From positions 310,001-374,000 of the forward strand of contig NZ_JAEIOI010000003.1 in NCBI RefSeq assembly GCF_021375795.1: a stretch of DNA of 64,000 nt, given 5' to 3'. Below, one piece after another: positions 34,672 through 48,420 of this stretch (the first letter of the stretch is position 1; each line of letters opens with the position of its first letter). The notes under the pieces are model-generated. The model was not told the DNA's origin, ran no database searches, and worked only from the letters and a program-made list of their open reading frames with translations. The position numbers were made by a program, and so were the translations under genes. Source of the DNA: Pseudomonas anguilliseptica. Lineage in GTDB: Bacteria > Pseudomonadota > Gammaproteobacteria > Pseudomonadales > Pseudomonadaceae.

Positions 34672-35082
34672 TCACTGAATAATCAGGTTGTTGAACAGTA
34701 AATCTTCCACCAGCGGCTTGCCTTCTTCCTGGGTGAGGATTTCCTGCACCTGTTTAAGGGCCTCGGCGCGTAGCGTTTCACGGGCACCGGGCGCGGCCAT
34801 GGCCTGCTCGGTTTGCTGCGAGAACAGCATGACCAGCTGATTACGAATCAGCGGCTCATGGTGTTTGACCTTGGCCTCGACGTCCGCGCCGGTGACCCGC
34901 AGGGACAGGTCCGCCTTATAGAACTTGAGCTTGGGGCCTTCACCGAAGTTACCCACCAGCGCCGGCACCAGTGTGACATAGGACACCACGGGGGCCGCCC
35001 CCTCCTTGGCTTCCTTGTCTTCCGAAGCCTGCGCCGTCAGGGGCAGGGACAGGGCCAACAGCAATGCGATCCAGGCTTTCAC
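34672..35082 (-). CDS. FliL-like periplasmic protein
   Basis: A 136-aa protein with a cleavable signal peptide (about residues 1-19, cleavage after AQA) and a FliL domain: YVTLVPALVGNFGEGPKLKF, DLSLRV and the C-terminal VEDLLFNNLIIQ. Unlike flagellar FliL it has a signal peptide, not an anchor, and is not in a flagellar operon. A homologue sits at the same position in P. aeruginosa. Function unknown. Confidence 0.82.
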   Translation of the reverse strand: MKAWIALLLALSLPLTAQASEDKEAKEGAAPVVSYVTLVPALVGNFGEGPKLKFYKADLSLRVTGADVEAKVKHHEPLIRNQLVMLFSQQTEQAMAAPGARETLRAEALKQVQEILTQEEGKPLVEDLLFNNLIIQ

Positions 35083-35240
35083 AGGCGGTATTCCTCAAGA
35101 GTTCAGCCCCTAGCATAGCCACACTCAGGCAGCGGCCCAAGCCCCAGGCTTATGCATGGCTATCAGGCACAGCCATGCTCGTTGACCGTAGCGCCCTCAC
35201 ACCTACACTGCATGGCCATCAACCGCAGAGGAAAAGCCCG

Positions 35241-36218
35241 ATGAAAGCCGTGCTATGCAAAGCCTTCGGCCCCGCCGAAACCCTGGTACTGGAAGAAATC
35301 GCCAGCCCCGAAGCGAAGAAGAACGAAGTGCTGCTCGAAGTCCATGCGGCCGGAGTCAACTTCCCCGACACCCTGATTATCGAAGGCAAGTACCAGTTCA
35401 AACCGCCCTTCCCGTTCTCGCCGGGTGGCGAAGCCGCGGGTGTGGTCACGGCTGTCGGTGAAAAGGTCAGCCACCTGAAAGTCGGCGACCGGGTGATGGC
35501 CCTGACCGGCTGGGGCAGCTTTGCCGAAGAAGTGGCAGTGCCCGGCTACAACGTTATGCCAATCCCGGCGAGCATGGATTTTGCCAGCGCCGCCGCCTTC
35601 GGCATGACCTACGGCACCTCGATGCATGCCCTCAAACAGCGCGCCAACCTGCAACCGGGGGAAACCCTGCTGGTGCTCGGCGCATCCGGTGGTGTCGGCC
35701 TGGCGGCTGTGGAAATCGGCAAAGCCATGGGCGCCAAGGTGATCGCCGCAGCCAGCAGCGCGGAGAAACTCGAAGTAGCCAAGGCCGCAGGCGCTGACGA
35801 ACTGATCAACTACAGCGAAAGCAGCCTGAAGGACGAAGTGAAGCGCCTGACCGGTGGCCAGGGCGCCGACGTGATCTATGACCCGGTGGGCGGCGACCTG
35901 TTCGACGCGGCCATCCGCTCCATCGCCTGGAATGGCCGTCTGCTGGTGGTGGGCTTTGCCAGCGGGCGCATCCCCGAGCTGCCGGTCAACCTGACCCTGC
36001 TCAAGGGCGCGGCCGTGGTCGGCGTATTCTGGGGCGCGTTCGCCCAGCGTCAACCACAGGACAACGCCGCCAACTTCCAGCAGCTGTTTGCCTGGCACGC
36101 CGCAGGCAAGCTCAAGCCGCTGGTGTCGCAGACCTTCCCACTGGCCCAGGCGGGTGAGGCAATCAACACCCTCGGCCAGCGCAAGGCCGTGGGTAAAGTC
36201 GTCGTCAGCGTGCGCTAA
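35241..36218 (+). CDS. NADPH:quinone oxidoreductase family protein (zinc-free MDR)
   Basis: A 325-aa medium-chain dehydrogenase/reductase. A GroES-like N-terminal domain (VHAAGVNFPDTLIIEGKYQF) is followed by a Rossmann domain with LLVLGASGGVGLAAVEIGKA. Structural and catalytic zinc ligands are absent, as in QOR enzymes. The ATG at 35241 has GAGGAAAAG upstream; the longer frame overlaps the FliL-like gene. Quinone or enone substrate is unknown. Confidence 0.88.
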   Translation: MKAVLCKAFGPAETLVLEEIASPEAKKNEVLLEVHAAGVNFPDTLIIEGKYQFKPPFPFSPGGEAAGVVTAVGEKVSHLKVGDRVMALTGWGSFAEEVAVPGYNVMPIPASMDFASAAAFGMTYGTSMHALKQRANLQPGETLLVLGASGGVGLAAVEIGKAMGAKVIAAASSAEKLEVAKAAGADELINYSESSLKDEVKRLTGGQGADVIYDPVGGDLFDAAIRSIAWNGRLLVVGFASGRIPELPVNLTLLKGAAVVGVFWGAFAQRQPQDNAANFQQLFAWHAAGKLKPLVSQTFPLAQAGEAINTLGQRKAVGKVVVSVR

Positions 36219-36233
36219 ACCCAACACGCAGCA

Positions 36234-36258
36234 AAAGGCCGCCCATCAGGCGGCCTTT
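36234..36258. terminator. Bidirectional terminator
   Basis: AAAGGCCGCC and GGCGGCCTTT pair perfectly around CATCA between two converging genes. A and T tracts on the two sides let it serve both strands. Confidence 0.85.
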
Positions 36259-36271
36259 CTATGCGGGGGAC

Positions 36272-37240
36272 TCAGCCACGCGGCGCGTAGGCGAAGACGT
36301 CGGCGCGCATCTGGTGGGCGTCCATTCCGGCGTCCACCAGCGCATCCAGGGTGGCATAGACCATCGCTGGTGAACCGCTGGCATACACGTGCAAAGCCTT
36401 GAGGTCGGGGAAGTCTTCGCGCACGGCTTCATGCAACAGACCGCAACGGCCCGGCCAAGCACACTGATCACTGACCACCTGATGCAGAAACAGGTTGGGT
36501 ACCTGCTGCCACTGTGCCCAATGCTCCAGCTCGTAGAAGTCCTCCGGGCGACGTGCGCCCCAGTACAGGTGCACCGGATGGGCAAAACCCGCAGCGCGGC
36601 AATGTTCGATCAGGCTGTGCATCTGCGCCATGCCGGTGCCGGCGGCGATCAACACCAGCGGCCCATCCGGCAACTCGGCCAGGTGGGTATCACCGAACGG
36701 CAGCTTTACCCGCACCAAGCCGCTGCGGCGCAGCTGGGCAATCAGCGCCACCGTGGCCTCATCACGGGCCAGCACATGCAGCTCCAGCTCACGCCCACGA
36801 TGCGGCGCCGAGGCCAGGGAGAAGGCTGCGTAATCGTCGCCATCACGCTGTAACAGCAGGTATTGCCCGGCGTGGTAACGCGGCGCTTTGCCAGCCGGCG
36901 CTTGCAGGCGCAAACGGAACACATCGCCGCCTTGCTCGTCACAGCTGACCACCTGGCAGGCCAGTTCACGCACCGGCAGCTCGCCCGGTGCAAGCACGCC
37001 GTCCCAGTGCAGCACACAGTCCTGCAGTGGCTCGGCCAGGCAGGTGAACAGCTCACCCTGGCTCAGCTCGACCCCGCCCTGCTGCACACGACCTTCAACC
37101 AGCAGCGCCGCACAGATATGGCAGTTGCCATTGCGACAACTCTGCGGGCAGTCGTAGCCCAGACGCCGCGCTGCATCGAGAATGCGCTCGCGCGGCTGCA
37201 CGTCCAGTACAGCACCCGAAGGGTTCAGGGTGACCTTCAT
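36272..37240 (-). CDS. Ferredoxin-NAD(P)H flavin reductase (AscD-like)
   Basis: A 322-aa protein with an N-terminal 2Fe-2S plant-type ferredoxin domain (Cys ligands in CPQSCRNGNCHIC and a fourth in TCLAEP), then an FAD domain (RYHAGQYLLLQ, FSLASAPH) and an NAD domain (LVLIAAGTGMAQMHSLIEH). Often annotated as CDP-6-deoxy-delta-3,4-glucoseen reductase. It follows ubiD by one overlapping base (TGATG), so the reductase may supply reduced FMN for the prenylated flavin of UbiD; this is contextual. Confidence 0.88.
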   Translation of the reverse strand: MKVTLNPSGAVLDVQPRERILDAARRLGYDCPQSCRNGNCHICAALLVEGRVQQGGVELSQGELFTCLAEPLQDCVLHWDGVLAPGELPVRELACQVVSCDEQGGDVFRLRLQAPAGKAPRYHAGQYLLLQRDGDDYAAFSLASAPHRGRELELHVLARDEATVALIAQLRRSGLVRVKLPFGDTHLAELPDGPLVLIAAGTGMAQMHSLIEHCRAAGFAHPVHLYWGARRPEDFYELEHWAQWQQVPNLFLHQVVSDQCAWPGRCGLLHEAVREDFPDLKALHVYASGSPAMVYATLDALVDAGMDAHQMRADVFAYAPRG

Positions 37241-38706
37241 CAATCGATCCCCAGCTCAGACCACAGCGCATCGACGCGCTGCTTGACCGCTTCATCCTGA
37301 ACGATAGCCCGGCCCCACTCGCGAGTGGTCTCACCCGGCCATTTGTGGGTGGCATCAAGGCCCATCTTCGAGCCGAGGCCGGAGATCGGCGAGGCGAAGT
37401 CGAGGTAGTCGATCGGTGTGTTGTCGATCATCACCGTGTCGCGCTTGGGGTCCATGCGCGTGGTAATCGCCCAGATCACGTCATTCCAGTCCCGTGCGTT
37501 GATATCGTCGTCGGTGACGATAACGAACTTGGTGTACATGAACTGTCGCAGAAACGACCACACACCAAGCATTACGCGCTTGGCGTGGCCGGGGTACTGC
37601 TTCTTCATGGTCACCACCGCCATGCGGTAGGAACAGCCTTCCGGCGGCAGGTAGAAATCGGTGATCTCGGGGAACTGCTTTTGCAGGATCGGCACGAACA
37701 CTTCGTTCAGCGCCACGCCGAGGATCGCCGGCTCATCTGGCGGGCGGCCGGTGTAGGTGCTGTGATAGATCGGATCGCGGCGCCGGGTAATGCGTTCGAC
37801 GGTGAATACCGGGAAGGTGTCGACCTCGTTGTAGTAACCGGTGTGGTCGCCGTAGGGCCCTTCCGGCGCGGTCTCGCCCGGATGGATCACCCCCTCCAGT
37901 ACGATCTCGGCACTAGCCGGCACCTGCAGATCGCTGCCACGCGCCTTGATCAGCTCGGTGCGATGACCACGCAGTAAGCCAGCGAAGGCGTATTCGGAAA
38001 GCGTATCCGGCACTGGCGTCACGGCGCCGAGAATGGTCGCAGGATCGGCACCCAGTGCGACGCACACAGGGTAAGGTTTGTCCGGATGCTTCTGGCACCA
38101 CTCGCGGTAATCCAACGCGCCGCCACGGTGGCTGAGCCAGCGCATGATCACCTTGTTGCGGCCGATCACCTGCTGACGGTAGATGCCGAGGTTCTGGCGT
38201 TCCTTGTTCGGGCCCTTGGTGATGGTCAGGCCCCAAGTGATCAAAGGCGCCACGTCGCCCGGCCAGCAGTGCTGGATCGGCAACTTGCCGAGGTCGACAT
38301 CATCGCCTTCCTCGATCACTTCCTGACAGGGGGCGTCCTTGACCACCTTGGGCGCCATGGAAATGACCTTCTTGAAGATCGGCAGCTTGCTCCAGGCATC
38401 CTTGAGCCCTTTTGGCGGCTCCGGCTCTTTGAGAAAGGCCAGCAGCTTGCCGATCTCGCGCAACTCAGACACCTCTTCGGCACCCATGCCCAGCGCCACG
38501 CGTTTGGGCGTGCCGAACAGGTTGCCGAGCACCGGCACGTCGAAGCCCGTGGGCTTTTCGAACAGCAGCGCCGGGCCGCCCTTGCGCAGGGTGCGGTCGC
38601 AGATTTCGGTCATGTCCAGAACCGGCGATACCGGGGTCTGGATGCGCTTGAGTTCGCCGCGCTTTTCCAGTTCACGGATAAAGTCGCGCAGGTCGCGATA
38701 CTGCAT
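37240..38706 (-). CDS. ubiD: 3-octaprenyl-4-hydroxybenzoate decarboxylase
   Basis: A 488-aa prenylated-FMN decarboxylase of ubiquinone synthesis. The start [20 protein letters not shown], the segment [20 protein letters not shown] that contacts the cofactor, and [19 protein letters not shown] with the catalytic Glu region are all present. The ATG at 38706 is used; upstream frame is intergenic. Confidence 0.96.
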   Translation of the reverse strand: MQYRDLRDFIRELEKRGELKRIQTPVSPVLDMTEICDRTLRKGGPALLFEKPTGFDVPVLGNLFGTPKRVALGMGAEEVSELREIGKLLAFLKEPEPPKGLKDAWSKLPIFKKVISMAPKVVKDAPCQEVIEEGDDVDLGKLPIQHCWPGDVAPLITWGLTITKGPNKERQNLGIYRQQVIGRNKVIMRWLSHRGGALDYREWCQKHPDKPYPVCVALGADPATILGAVTPVPDTLSEYAFAGLLRGHRTELIKARGSDLQVPASAEIVLEGVIHPGETAPEGPYGDHTGYYNEVDTFPVFTVERITRRRDPIYHSTYTGRPPDEPAILGVALNEVFVPILQKQFPEITDFYLPPEGCSYRMAVVTMKKQYPGHAKRVMLGVWSFLRQFMYTKFVIVTDDDINARDWNDVIWAITTRMDPKRDTVMIDNTPIDYLDFASPISGLGSKMGLDATHKWPGETTREWGRAIVQDEAVKQRVDALWSELGID

Positions 38707-38796
38707 GCTGAAGCCTCGTGTCGGACAGGCAAGAGTCGGCCGCAAAGTTTAGCGCCGAAGTCGGGCTTTCAGAAGGGAAAGCCAATACCCAGGAAC

Positions 38797-38824
38797 ACAA
38801 AAGCCGGGCTTACCCGGCTTTTGT
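38797..38824. terminator. Terminator between ubiD and rho
   Basis: ACAAAAGCCGGG and CCCGGCTTTTGT pair perfectly over 12 bp around CTTA. It lies downstream of rho on the minus strand, with a short T run. Confidence 0.75.
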
Positions 38825-38913
38825 AGGTGCGTATGTTTAGGATCGTCGCGAGCGAAGGTCAGGCAGATGCCTCGTTAACGCAGCATCACGCGCGCAGCCC
38901 GCAGTAGATCCTC

Positions 38914-40173
38914 TTACTTACGCTTCATCGACTGGAAGAACTCGTCGTTGGTCTTGGTCGCTTTCAGCTTGTCGGTGAGGAACTCGATGGCGGCAATCTC
39001 GTCCATCGGGTGCAGCAGCTTGCGCAGAATCCACATGCGCTGCAGTTCGTCATCGGCGGTCAGCAGCTCTTCACGACGAGTACCGGCGCGGTTGATGTTG
39101 ATCGCAGGGAACACACGCTTCTCGGCGATGCGACGGTCCAGCGGCAGCTCCATGTTGCCGGTGCCTTTGAACTCTTCGTAAATCACTTCATCCATCTTCG
39201 AGCCGGTTTCCACCAGCGCGGTGGCGATGATGGTCAGCGAGCCGCCTTCTTCGATGTTCCGCGCAGCGCCGAAGAAGCGCTTGGGCTTCTCCAGGGCGTG
39301 TGCATCAACACCACCGGTGAGCACCTTGCCGGAGCTCGGGATCACGGTGTTGTAGGCACGCGCCAGACGGGTGATGGAGTCGAGCAGGATGACCACGTCC
39401 TTCTTGTGCTCAACCAGGCGCTTGGCCTTCTCGATGACCATTTCAGCAACCTGCACGTGGCGGGTCGGCGGTTCGTCGAAGGTCGAGGCGACCACTTCGC
39501 CGCGCACGGTGCGCTGCATTTCGGTCACTTCTTCCGGGCGCTCGTCGATCAGCAGAACGATCAGGTGGCACTCGGGGTTGTTACGCGCAATGTTCGCCGC
39601 GATGTTCTGCAGCATGATGGTCTTACCGGCTTTCGGCGGGGCGACGATCAGGCCGCGCTGGCCCTTGCCAATCGGCGCGCAGAGGTCGATCACCCGGCCG
39701 GTGATGTCCTCGGTGGAGCCGTTACCGGCCTCCATCACCAGACGCTTGTTGGGGAACAGCGGCGTCAGGTTTTCAAACAGGATCTTGTTCTTGGCGTTTT
39801 CCGGACGATCAAAGTTGATCGTATCGACCTTGAGCAGGGCGAAGTAACGCTCGCCCTCTTTCGGCGGGCGGATCTTGCCAACGATGGTGTCGCCGGTACG
39901 CAGGTTGAAGCGGCGGATCTGGCTCGGCGAGACGTAGATGTCATCGGGGCCAGCGAGGTACGAGGCATCCGCAGAGCGGAGAAAGCCGAAACCGTCCTGG
40001 AGAATCTCCAGCACGCCATCACCGGAGATTTCCTCACCGCTTTTTGCGTGTTTTTTCAACAGAGAGAAAATGACGTCCTGCTTGCGCGAGCGGGCCATGT
40101 TTTCCAGGCCCAGCTGTTCGGCGAGTTCCAGCAGTTCGGTGATCGGCTTTTGCTTGAGTTCGGTCAGATTCAT
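38914..40173 (-). CDS. rho: Transcription termination factor Rho
   Basis: A 419-aa hexameric RNA helicase. The N-terminal [20 protein letters not shown], cold-shock RNA-binding domain ([20 protein letters not shown]), Walker A APPKAGKT, Walker [16 protein letters not shown] and Q/R loop region are intact. The ATG at 40173 matches the family start. The 247-bp leader back to trxA is C-rich on the sense strand, fitting Rho autoregulation, but this was not analysed in detail. Confidence 0.97.
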   Translation of the reverse strand: MNLTELKQKPITELLELAEQLGLENMARSRKQDVIFSLLKKHAKSGEEISGDGVLEILQDGFGFLRSADASYLAGPDDIYVSPSQIRRFNLRTGDTIVGKIRPPKEGERYFALLKVDTINFDRPENAKNKILFENLTPLFPNKRLVMEAGNGSTEDITGRVIDLCAPIGKGQRGLIVAPPKAGKTIMLQNIAANIARNNPECHLIVLLIDERPEEVTEMQRTVRGEVVASTFDEPPTRHVQVAEMVIEKAKRLVEHKKDVVILLDSITRLARAYNTVIPSSGKVLTGGVDAHALEKPKRFFGAARNIEEGGSLTIIATALVETGSKMDEVIYEEFKGTGNMELPLDRRIAEKRVFPAININRAGTRREELLTADDELQRMWILRKLLHPMDEIAAIEFLTDKLKATKTNDEFFQSMKRK

Positions 40174-40376
40174 AGGAATGACGTAATCATGAAGGAGGGG
40201 AAATAAGCTGTTCAGCTTGGGAGGCCGTGCCGCTGGGAAGGCGACTTGATCGCCTGCTTGTATATCGAAAGATTCGAATAGGAATGCGTCGGCGACGGCT
40301 TGCAGGGGGCTGCATAGGAAATGCAGCGAGGCCGAATGTAACACCGGCTTTATTCATACGTCTAGCGCCCGGGCAG

Positions 40377-40405
40377 AAAAAAGCCCCGCGATTGGCGGGG
40401 CTTTT
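40377..40405 (-). terminator. Terminator of trxA
   Basis: On the minus strand AAAAGCCCCGCC and the complementary GCGGGGCTTTTTT form a strong stem with six T, 16 bases after the trxA stop. Confidence 0.88.
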
Positions 40406-40420
40406 AGCACAGGATACGAC

Positions 40421-40747
40421 TCAGATATTGCTGTCGAGGAAAGCCGCCAGCTGCGACTTGGACAGCGCGCCAACCTTGGTGGCTTCAACATTGCCGTTCT
40501 TGAACAGCATCAGAGTCGGGATGCCACGTACACCAAACTTCGGCGGGGTGTCCTGGTTTTCGTCGATGTTCAGCTTGCAGACTTTCAGTTTGCCCTGGTA
40601 GGTCTGGGCGATCTCATCGAGCACCGGCGCGATCATTTTGCACGGGCCGCACCACTCAGCCCAGTAATCGACCAGCACCGGCCCTTCGGCCTGCAGGACA
40701 TCCTGGTCGAAGCTGGCATCGCTGACGTTGGTGATGAATTCGCTCAT
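40421..40747 (-). CDS. trxA: Thioredoxin
   Basis: A 108-aa thioredoxin with the active site WAEWCGPCK and the cis-proline GIPTLMLF. It reduces disulfides in the cytoplasm. Trx-rho is a conserved gene pair in gammaproteobacteria; a terminator separates them here. Confidence 0.97.
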   Translation of the reverse strand: MSEFITNVSDASFDQDVLQAEGPVLVDYWAEWCGPCKMIAPVLDEIAQTYQGKLKVCKLNIDENQDTPPKFGVRGIPTLMLFKNGNVEATKVGALSKSQLAAFLDSNI

Positions 40748-41026
40748 GGAAAGTCTCCGTGTTCGGAAGCAAAAGATGGCCGACATCATAGCCCGGCTTT
40801 CCCTACACAGGAAGGCAGCAGCAATTGAGCTTATCTATGGCATGCCTGCAAAACGGTCGCGTCTGTGCCGCTGTCACAATTTATTCAGACAGCCGGCAAG
40901 CCCTGCGCCGCTGCTGTATGCACCCGGCAATAGCGGCCAGGTAACAGGCCTGCGACATCAGTATGCGTTGGCGGGGCTAGGCTATCGTGGCACGATGACG
41001 CGGTTACGCATTGAGATGGTTCTGTC

Positions 41027-42529
41027 ATGCCGCATACCCCTGCCGAGTCTTTTCCCTTGATTGCAGCTATCGACCTGGGCTCCAACAGCTTCCATATGGT
41101 GCTGGCCAAAGCCGACCATGGCGAGATCCGCATCCTCGAGCGCCTCGGCGATAAGGTGCAGCTGGCAGCCGGCATCGATGAACAGCGATTGCTCAGTGAA
41201 GAGGCCATGCAGCGCGGCCTTGACTGCCTGCGCCGCTTCGCCCAGCTGACCGCCAGCCTGCCGGAAGGCGCCGTGCGCGTGGTGGGCACCAACGCCCTGC
41301 GTGAAGCACGTAACCGCAGCGAATTTATTCGCCGGGCCGAGGAAATTCTCGGCCATCCTGTGGAAGTCATTTCCGGGCGTGAAGAAGCGCGACTGATCTA
41401 CCTCGGCGTGTCGCACAGCATTTCCGACACCCCCGGCAAGCGCCTGGTCGCCGACATCGGCGGCGGCAGCACCGAGTTCATCATCGGCCAGCGCTTCGAG
41501 CCGCTGCTGCGCGAAAGCCTGCAGATGGGCTGCGTCAGTTTCACCCAGCGCTTTTTCAAGGACGGCAAGATCACCCCGGCGCGCTATGCCCAGGCCTACA
41601 CGGCGGCGCGGTTGGAGATCATGGGCATCGAGCACGCCCTGCGCCGTCTGGGCTGGGAAGATGCCGTGGGCGCATCCGGCACCATCAAGGCCATTGGTTT
41701 AGCCATTCAGGCTGCGGGGCTGGGCTCAGGCGAGGTCAACACCCAGGGCCTGGCCTGGCTCAAGCGCAAGATATTCAAGATCGGCGAGGCGGAAAAGCTC
41801 GACCTCGACGGCATCAAGCCTGATCGCCGGGGCATTTTCCCTGCTGGCCTGGCGATTCTTGAAGCCATCTTCGATGCCTGCGATATCCAGCGCATGAGCC
41901 ATTCCGAGGGCGCGCTGCGCGAAGGCGTGCTGTACGACCTGCTCGGTCGCCATCAGCATGAAGACGTGCGTGAACGCACCCTGAGCTCGCTGATGGAGCG
42001 TTATCACGTCGACCTGGAACAAGCCGCGCGTGTCGAAAGCAAGGCGCTCTCGGCGCTGGAGAAGGTGGCCAAAGACTGGCAGCTGGAAGACGACTGGCAC
42101 CGCGAGCTGCTCAGCTGGGCGGCCAAGGTGCATGAAGTGGGTCTGGACATCGCCCACTACCAGTACCACAAGCACGGCGCTTACCTAGTCGAGCACTCGG
42201 ACCTTTCCGGCTTCTCGCGCCAGGATCAGCAGATGCTCGCACTGCTGGTGCGCGGTCACCGGCGCAATATCCCCAAGGACAAATTTGCCGAGTTCGGCGC
42301 CGAAGGCATCAAGCTGATCCGCCTGTGCGTACTGCTGCGTTTTGCCATCCTGTTCCACCACATCCGTGGCACTCAGGAAATGCCCAACGTGCAGCTCAAG
42401 GCGGCTGAACAGCGTCTGGAGATTCAATTTCCCGAAGGCTGGCTGGAGAGCAACCCGCTGACCCAGGCCGACTTCACCCAGGAAGCCGAGTGGCTCAAGC
42501 GCATCGCGATCGAACTGGTCGTAAGCTAA
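41027..42529 (+). CDS. ppx: Exopolyphosphatase
   Basis: A 500-aa ASKHA-fold phosphatase releasing Pi from polyphosphate. Motifs are [16 protein letters not shown], the second phosphate loop [14 protein letters not shown], and a C-terminal HD-like domain ([21 protein letters not shown]). It is transcribed divergently from trxA and converges on ppk. Confidence 0.96.
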   Translation: MPHTPAESFPLIAAIDLGSNSFHMVLAKADHGEIRILERLGDKVQLAAGIDEQRLLSEEAMQRGLDCLRRFAQLTASLPEGAVRVVGTNALREARNRSEFIRRAEEILGHPVEVISGREEARLIYLGVSHSISDTPGKRLVADIGGGSTEFIIGQRFEPLLRESLQMGCVSFTQRFFKDGKITPARYAQAYTAARLEIMGIEHALRRLGWEDAVGASGTIKAIGLAIQAAGLGSGEVNTQGLAWLKRKIFKIGEAEKLDLDGIKPDRRGIFPAGLAILEAIFDACDIQRMSHSEGALREGVLYDLLGRHQHEDVRERTLSSLMERYHVDLEQAARVESKALSALEKVAKDWQLEDDWHRELLSWAAKVHEVGLDIAHYQYHKHGAYLVEHSDLSGFSRQDQQMLALLVRGHRRNIPKDKFAEFGAEGIKLIRLCVLLRFAILFHHIRGTQEMPNVQLKAAEQRLEIQFPEGWLESNPLTQADFTQEAEWLKRIAIELVVS

Positions 42530-42587
42530 CCCTTCCCACCCGACGCACCCTCCCCCGTACATGGGAGAGGGTTATCCGCAGCCTTGC

Positions 42588-44792
42588 TTAGCGGGCGGTG
42601 ATCAACGGCGCCGTCAGCTTCTCCAGCAGACCAGCCTGCGCACTGCGCGGGTTCTGGTTACCGCTCGGGCTGGTACGCAGGTAGCGGCCGTCCGGCTGCA
42701 ACACCCAAGCCTGAGTGTTGTCGGTCAGATAGCTTTCCAGCTCCTTTTTCACGCGCATGATGAGTTTCTTGCCCTCCACCGGGAAACAGGTCTCCACGCG
42801 TTTATCGAGATTGCGCTCCATCCAGTCCGCGCTGGACAGGTAGATCAGCTCGTCGCCGCCATTGAGGAAGTAGTAGACGCGGGTGTGCTCAAGGAAGCGG
42901 CCGATGATCGAACGCACCTGGATATTGTGCGATACCCCGGCGATGCCCGGACGCAGGCAGCACATGCCGCGCACCACCAGATCGATCTTCACCCCGGTCT
43001 GGCTGGCCTTGTACAACGCGCGGATGATCTTCGGATCAGTCAGCGAGTTGAACTTGGCGATAATCTGCGCCGGCTTGCCTTCGGCCGCGGCAGCGGTTTC
43101 CTTGGCAATCAGGTCGAGCAGAGTCTTCTTCAGGGTGAACGGCGCGTGCAGCAACTTCTTCATGCGCAGGGTCTTGCCCATGCCGATCAGTTGGCTGAAC
43201 AGCTTGGATACGTCTTCACCGAGCGCGACGTCGGCAGTCAGCAGGCTGTAGTCGGTGTACAGACGCGCGTTGCCGGCGTGGTAGTTACCGGTACCCAGGT
43301 GCGCATAGCGACGGATTTCGCCGTTCTCGCGACGCAGGATCAGCATCATCTTCGAGTGGGTCTTGAAACCGACCACACCGTAGATCACCACAGCACCGGC
43401 CGCTTGCAAGCGGCTGGCCAGTTGCAGGTTGGACTCTTCATCGAAGCGCGCGCGCAGCTCAATCACCGCAGTGACTTCCTTGCCGTTACGTGCGGCCTCG
43501 ACCAGTGCATCGACGATCTCCGAGTTGGCCCCGGAGCGGTAAAGCGTCTGCTTGATCGCCAGCACGTGCGGATCTTTCGCGGCCTGGCGCAGCAGGTCGA
43601 CCACCGGGGTGAAGGACTCGAACGGGTGCAGCAGGAGGATGTCCTGCTTGCTGACCACACTGAAAATGTTCTCGGCGTTCTGCAGCAGCTTGGGGATCAC
43701 CGGGGTGAACGGCGTGTACTGCAGCTCCGGGTGACTTTCCAGGCCGGTGATGCTGAACAGGCGCGTCAGGTTGACCGGCCCATTGACCCGGTACAGCTCG
43801 CTTTCACTCAGGCTGAACTGCTTGAGCAGGTAATCCAGCAACGGTCGCGGGCAGGTATCAACAACCTCCAGGCGCACCGCGTCGCCATAACGGCGGCTGA
43901 ACAGCTCGCCGCGCAGGGCGCGCGCCAGGTCTTCGACGTCTTCGGTGTCCACCGACAGGTCGGCGTTACGGGTCAGACGGAACTGGTAGCAGCCCTTGAC
44001 CTTCATGCCCTGAAACAGATCATCGGCGTGCGCGTGGATCATCGACGAGAGGAACACATAGTTGTCGCCAGGCCCGCCGACTTCTTCCGGCACCTTGATG
44101 ATCCGCGGCAGCAGACGCGGCGCTGGGATGATGGCCAGACCAGAATCGCGACCGAAAGCATCGACGCCTTCCAGCTCGACGATAAAGTTCAGGCTCTTGT
44201 TCACCAGCAGCGGGAACGGGTGCGTCGGGTCGAGGCCGATGGGGGTGATGATCGGCGCGATTTCGTCGCGGAAATAGCGGCGTACCCAGGCCTTGAGCTT
44301 GGTGGTCCAGTAACGGCGGCGGATGAAATTGACGTTGTGCTTGGCCAGTGCCGGGAACAGCGTGTCATTGAGGATCGCGTACTGCCGTTCAACTTGCTCG
44401 TGCACCAGCTCGCTAATCCGCGCCAGCGCCTGGTGCGGCTGCAGGCCGTCGGCGCCGGCCTGTTCGCGGGCGAAGTTGATCTGCTTCTTCAGGCCGGCGA
44501 CGCGAATCTCGAAGAACTCGTCGAGGTTGCTGGAGAAGATCAGCAGAAACTTCAGGCGCTCGAGCAACGGATAGGACTCGTCCAGCGCCTGTTCCAGCAC
44601 GCGGATGTTGAATTGCAGCTGCGACAGCTCGCGGTGGATATACAGGCTGCTGTCATCCAGGTTGTGGATCACCGCAGGGGCCGGGGCAACCGGAGCGGGG
44701 GCTTCGGCAGGCGGCGCCTCGACCACGGCGGCGTCCTCGACGACCGGTTGGGCGTCGTGCAATTCGCTGTTACTGAGTCCTTCGGTGTTCAT
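42588..44792 (-). CDS. ppk: Polyphosphate kinase 1
   Basis: A 734-aa enzyme making polyphosphate from ATP at the membrane. An acidic, Pro/Ala-rich N-terminal extension (about residues 15-45) precedes [20 protein letters not shown]. The autophosphorylated His region is seen in [16 protein letters not shown], and [20 protein letters not shown] is strongly conserved. The ATG at 44792 is used. Ppk and Ppx converge, so they are not an operon. Confidence 0.96.
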   Translation of the reverse strand: MNTEGLSNSELHDAQPVVEDAAVVEAPPAEAPAPVAPAPAVIHNLDDSSLYIHRELSQLQFNIRVLEQALDESYPLLERLKFLLIFSSNLDEFFEIRVAGLKKQINFAREQAGADGLQPHQALARISELVHEQVERQYAILNDTLFPALAKHNVNFIRRRYWTTKLKAWVRRYFRDEIAPIITPIGLDPTHPFPLLVNKSLNFIVELEGVDAFGRDSGLAIIPAPRLLPRIIKVPEEVGGPGDNYVFLSSMIHAHADDLFQGMKVKGCYQFRLTRNADLSVDTEDVEDLARALRGELFSRRYGDAVRLEVVDTCPRPLLDYLLKQFSLSESELYRVNGPVNLTRLFSITGLESHPELQYTPFTPVIPKLLQNAENIFSVVSKQDILLLHPFESFTPVVDLLRQAAKDPHVLAIKQTLYRSGANSEIVDALVEAARNGKEVTAVIELRARFDEESNLQLASRLQAAGAVVIYGVVGFKTHSKMMLILRRENGEIRRYAHLGTGNYHAGNARLYTDYSLLTADVALGEDVSKLFSQLIGMGKTLRMKKLLHAPFTLKKTLLDLIAKETAAAAEGKPAQIIAKFNSLTDPKIIRALYKASQTGVKIDLVVRGMCCLRPGIAGVSHNIQVRSIIGRFLEHTRVYYFLNGGDELIYLSSADWMERNLDKRVETCFPVEGKKLIMRVKKELESYLTDNTQAWVLQPDGRYLRTSPSGNQNPRSAQAGLLEKLTAPLITAR

Positions 44793-44811
44793 CTGGAGTT
44801 CCTGTGGGGCC

Positions 44812-47305
<2,494 letters not shown>

Positions 47306-47444
47306 GGTTTCACCTGTGGCATAGGCCATATCGCAGCACGCGGCTAACGGCTAGGATTGCTGAATGAATCCTAGCCCAGCGCTGCACGCGTCTCGCGGCG
47401 CGTCATGCCAACCTAGGTGGCATATGGCGACAGCTAGAACTGTT

Positions 47445-47563
47445 ACGACCTGCTGCGCGTCGGCCCTGCGGCGTTAAAAACAGGCTCGGAATGCTCATGT
47501 ACAACAGTACACTCCGCTTCCTCGCCTGTTTTTGCCTTGCAGGGCTCTAGCTCGCGAGGTCGT
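47445..47563 (+). repeat. 119-bp palindromic intergenic repeat, copy A
   Basis: The ends ACGACCT and AGGTCGT are complementary; inside, AAAAACAGGC (47476-47485) pairs with GCCTGTTTTT (47524-47533) and a tip TGTAC-AACA-GTACA pairs too. A second copy in reverse orientation lies at 63849-63965. It sits in the 316-bp gap before elbB, which holds no gene. Confidence 0.8.
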
Positions 47564-47621
47564 GGCTTACGCTCATAAAACACGACTCAACCCGATACAG
47601 CTGGCAATTCAGGAGAACTTG

Positions 47622-48284
47622 ATGAACAAGAAAGTCGCGGTGATTCTTTCCGGCTGTGGCGTCTACGACGGCGCGGAAATCCATGAGAGTGTGCTGACCT
47701 TGCTGCGCCTTGATCAGCGTGGCGCTCAGGTGCAGTGCTTTGCCCCCAACGTGCCGCAGCTGCATGTGGTCGATCACTACAGCGGCGACGAAATGGACGA
47801 TACGCGCAACGTACTGGTCGAGTCAGCACGGATTGCCCGCGGCCAGATCAAGGACGTCAAGGAGCTGCACGTCGGCGACTTCGATGCATTGATCCTGCCG
47901 GGCGGTTTCGGTGTGGCAAAAAACCTTTCCGACTTCGCCATCAGCGGCGCTAACTGTACGGTACAGGCGGATGTACTGAGCGCCACCCAAGCCTTCGTCA
48001 ATGCTGGCAAGCCGGTGGGCCTGATGTGCATTGCCCCGGCACTTGCGGCGAAGATCTTCGGCAGCGGCGTGATCTGCACCATCGGCAAAGACCACGAAAC
48101 CGCCGCGACCCTGGTACAGATGGGTGCCGAACACCACGAGTGTGAAGTCAGCGAGATTGTCGAAGACGCCGAACGCAAGCTGGTAACCACCCCGGCTTAT
48201 ATGCTCGCTCAGTCAATCAGCGAAGCAGCCGCCGGGATCAACAAGCTGGTAGATCGGGTGCTTGAGCTCAGCCACCCAGCCTGA
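47622..48284 (+). CDS. elbB: Isoprenoid biosynthesis glyoxalase ElbB
   Basis: A 220-aa DJ-1/PfpI superfamily protein. VAVILSGCGVYDGAEIHESV at the start, ALILPGGFGVAKNLSDFA and the nucleophile region VGLMCIAPALAAKIFG (Cys) mark ElbB. It has weak glyoxalase activity in E. coli; its cellular role is unclear. ATG 47622 has AGGAGAA upstream. Confidence 0.92.
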   Translation: MNKKVAVILSGCGVYDGAEIHESVLTLLRLDQRGAQVQCFAPNVPQLHVVDHYSGDEMDDTRNVLVESARIARGQIKDVKELHVGDFDALILPGGFGVAKNLSDFAISGANCTVQADVLSATQAFVNAGKPVGLMCIAPALAAKIFGSGVICTIGKDHETAATLVQMGAEHHECEVSEIVEDAERKLVTTPAYMLAQSISEAAAGINKLVDRVLELSHPA

Positions 48285-48420
48285 GAATGCGGCCTGTTCG
48301 CCGCGGATCAGGCCGATAGCAAGCCAATCACGCCAATGCGCGCGGCACTCCAGCCGCGCCACTGGCCAGATCAGCCAGAGTGCGGCAGCTTGAACATCCC
48401 TTCGTCCAGGCACGATCTCC

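Noticed and set aside
40860..40900. CTGTCA...CAGACAG near ppx, looked at as a Pho box
   Set aside because: Only one half-site resembles the Pho consensus and no direct repeat at 11-bp spacing is present.
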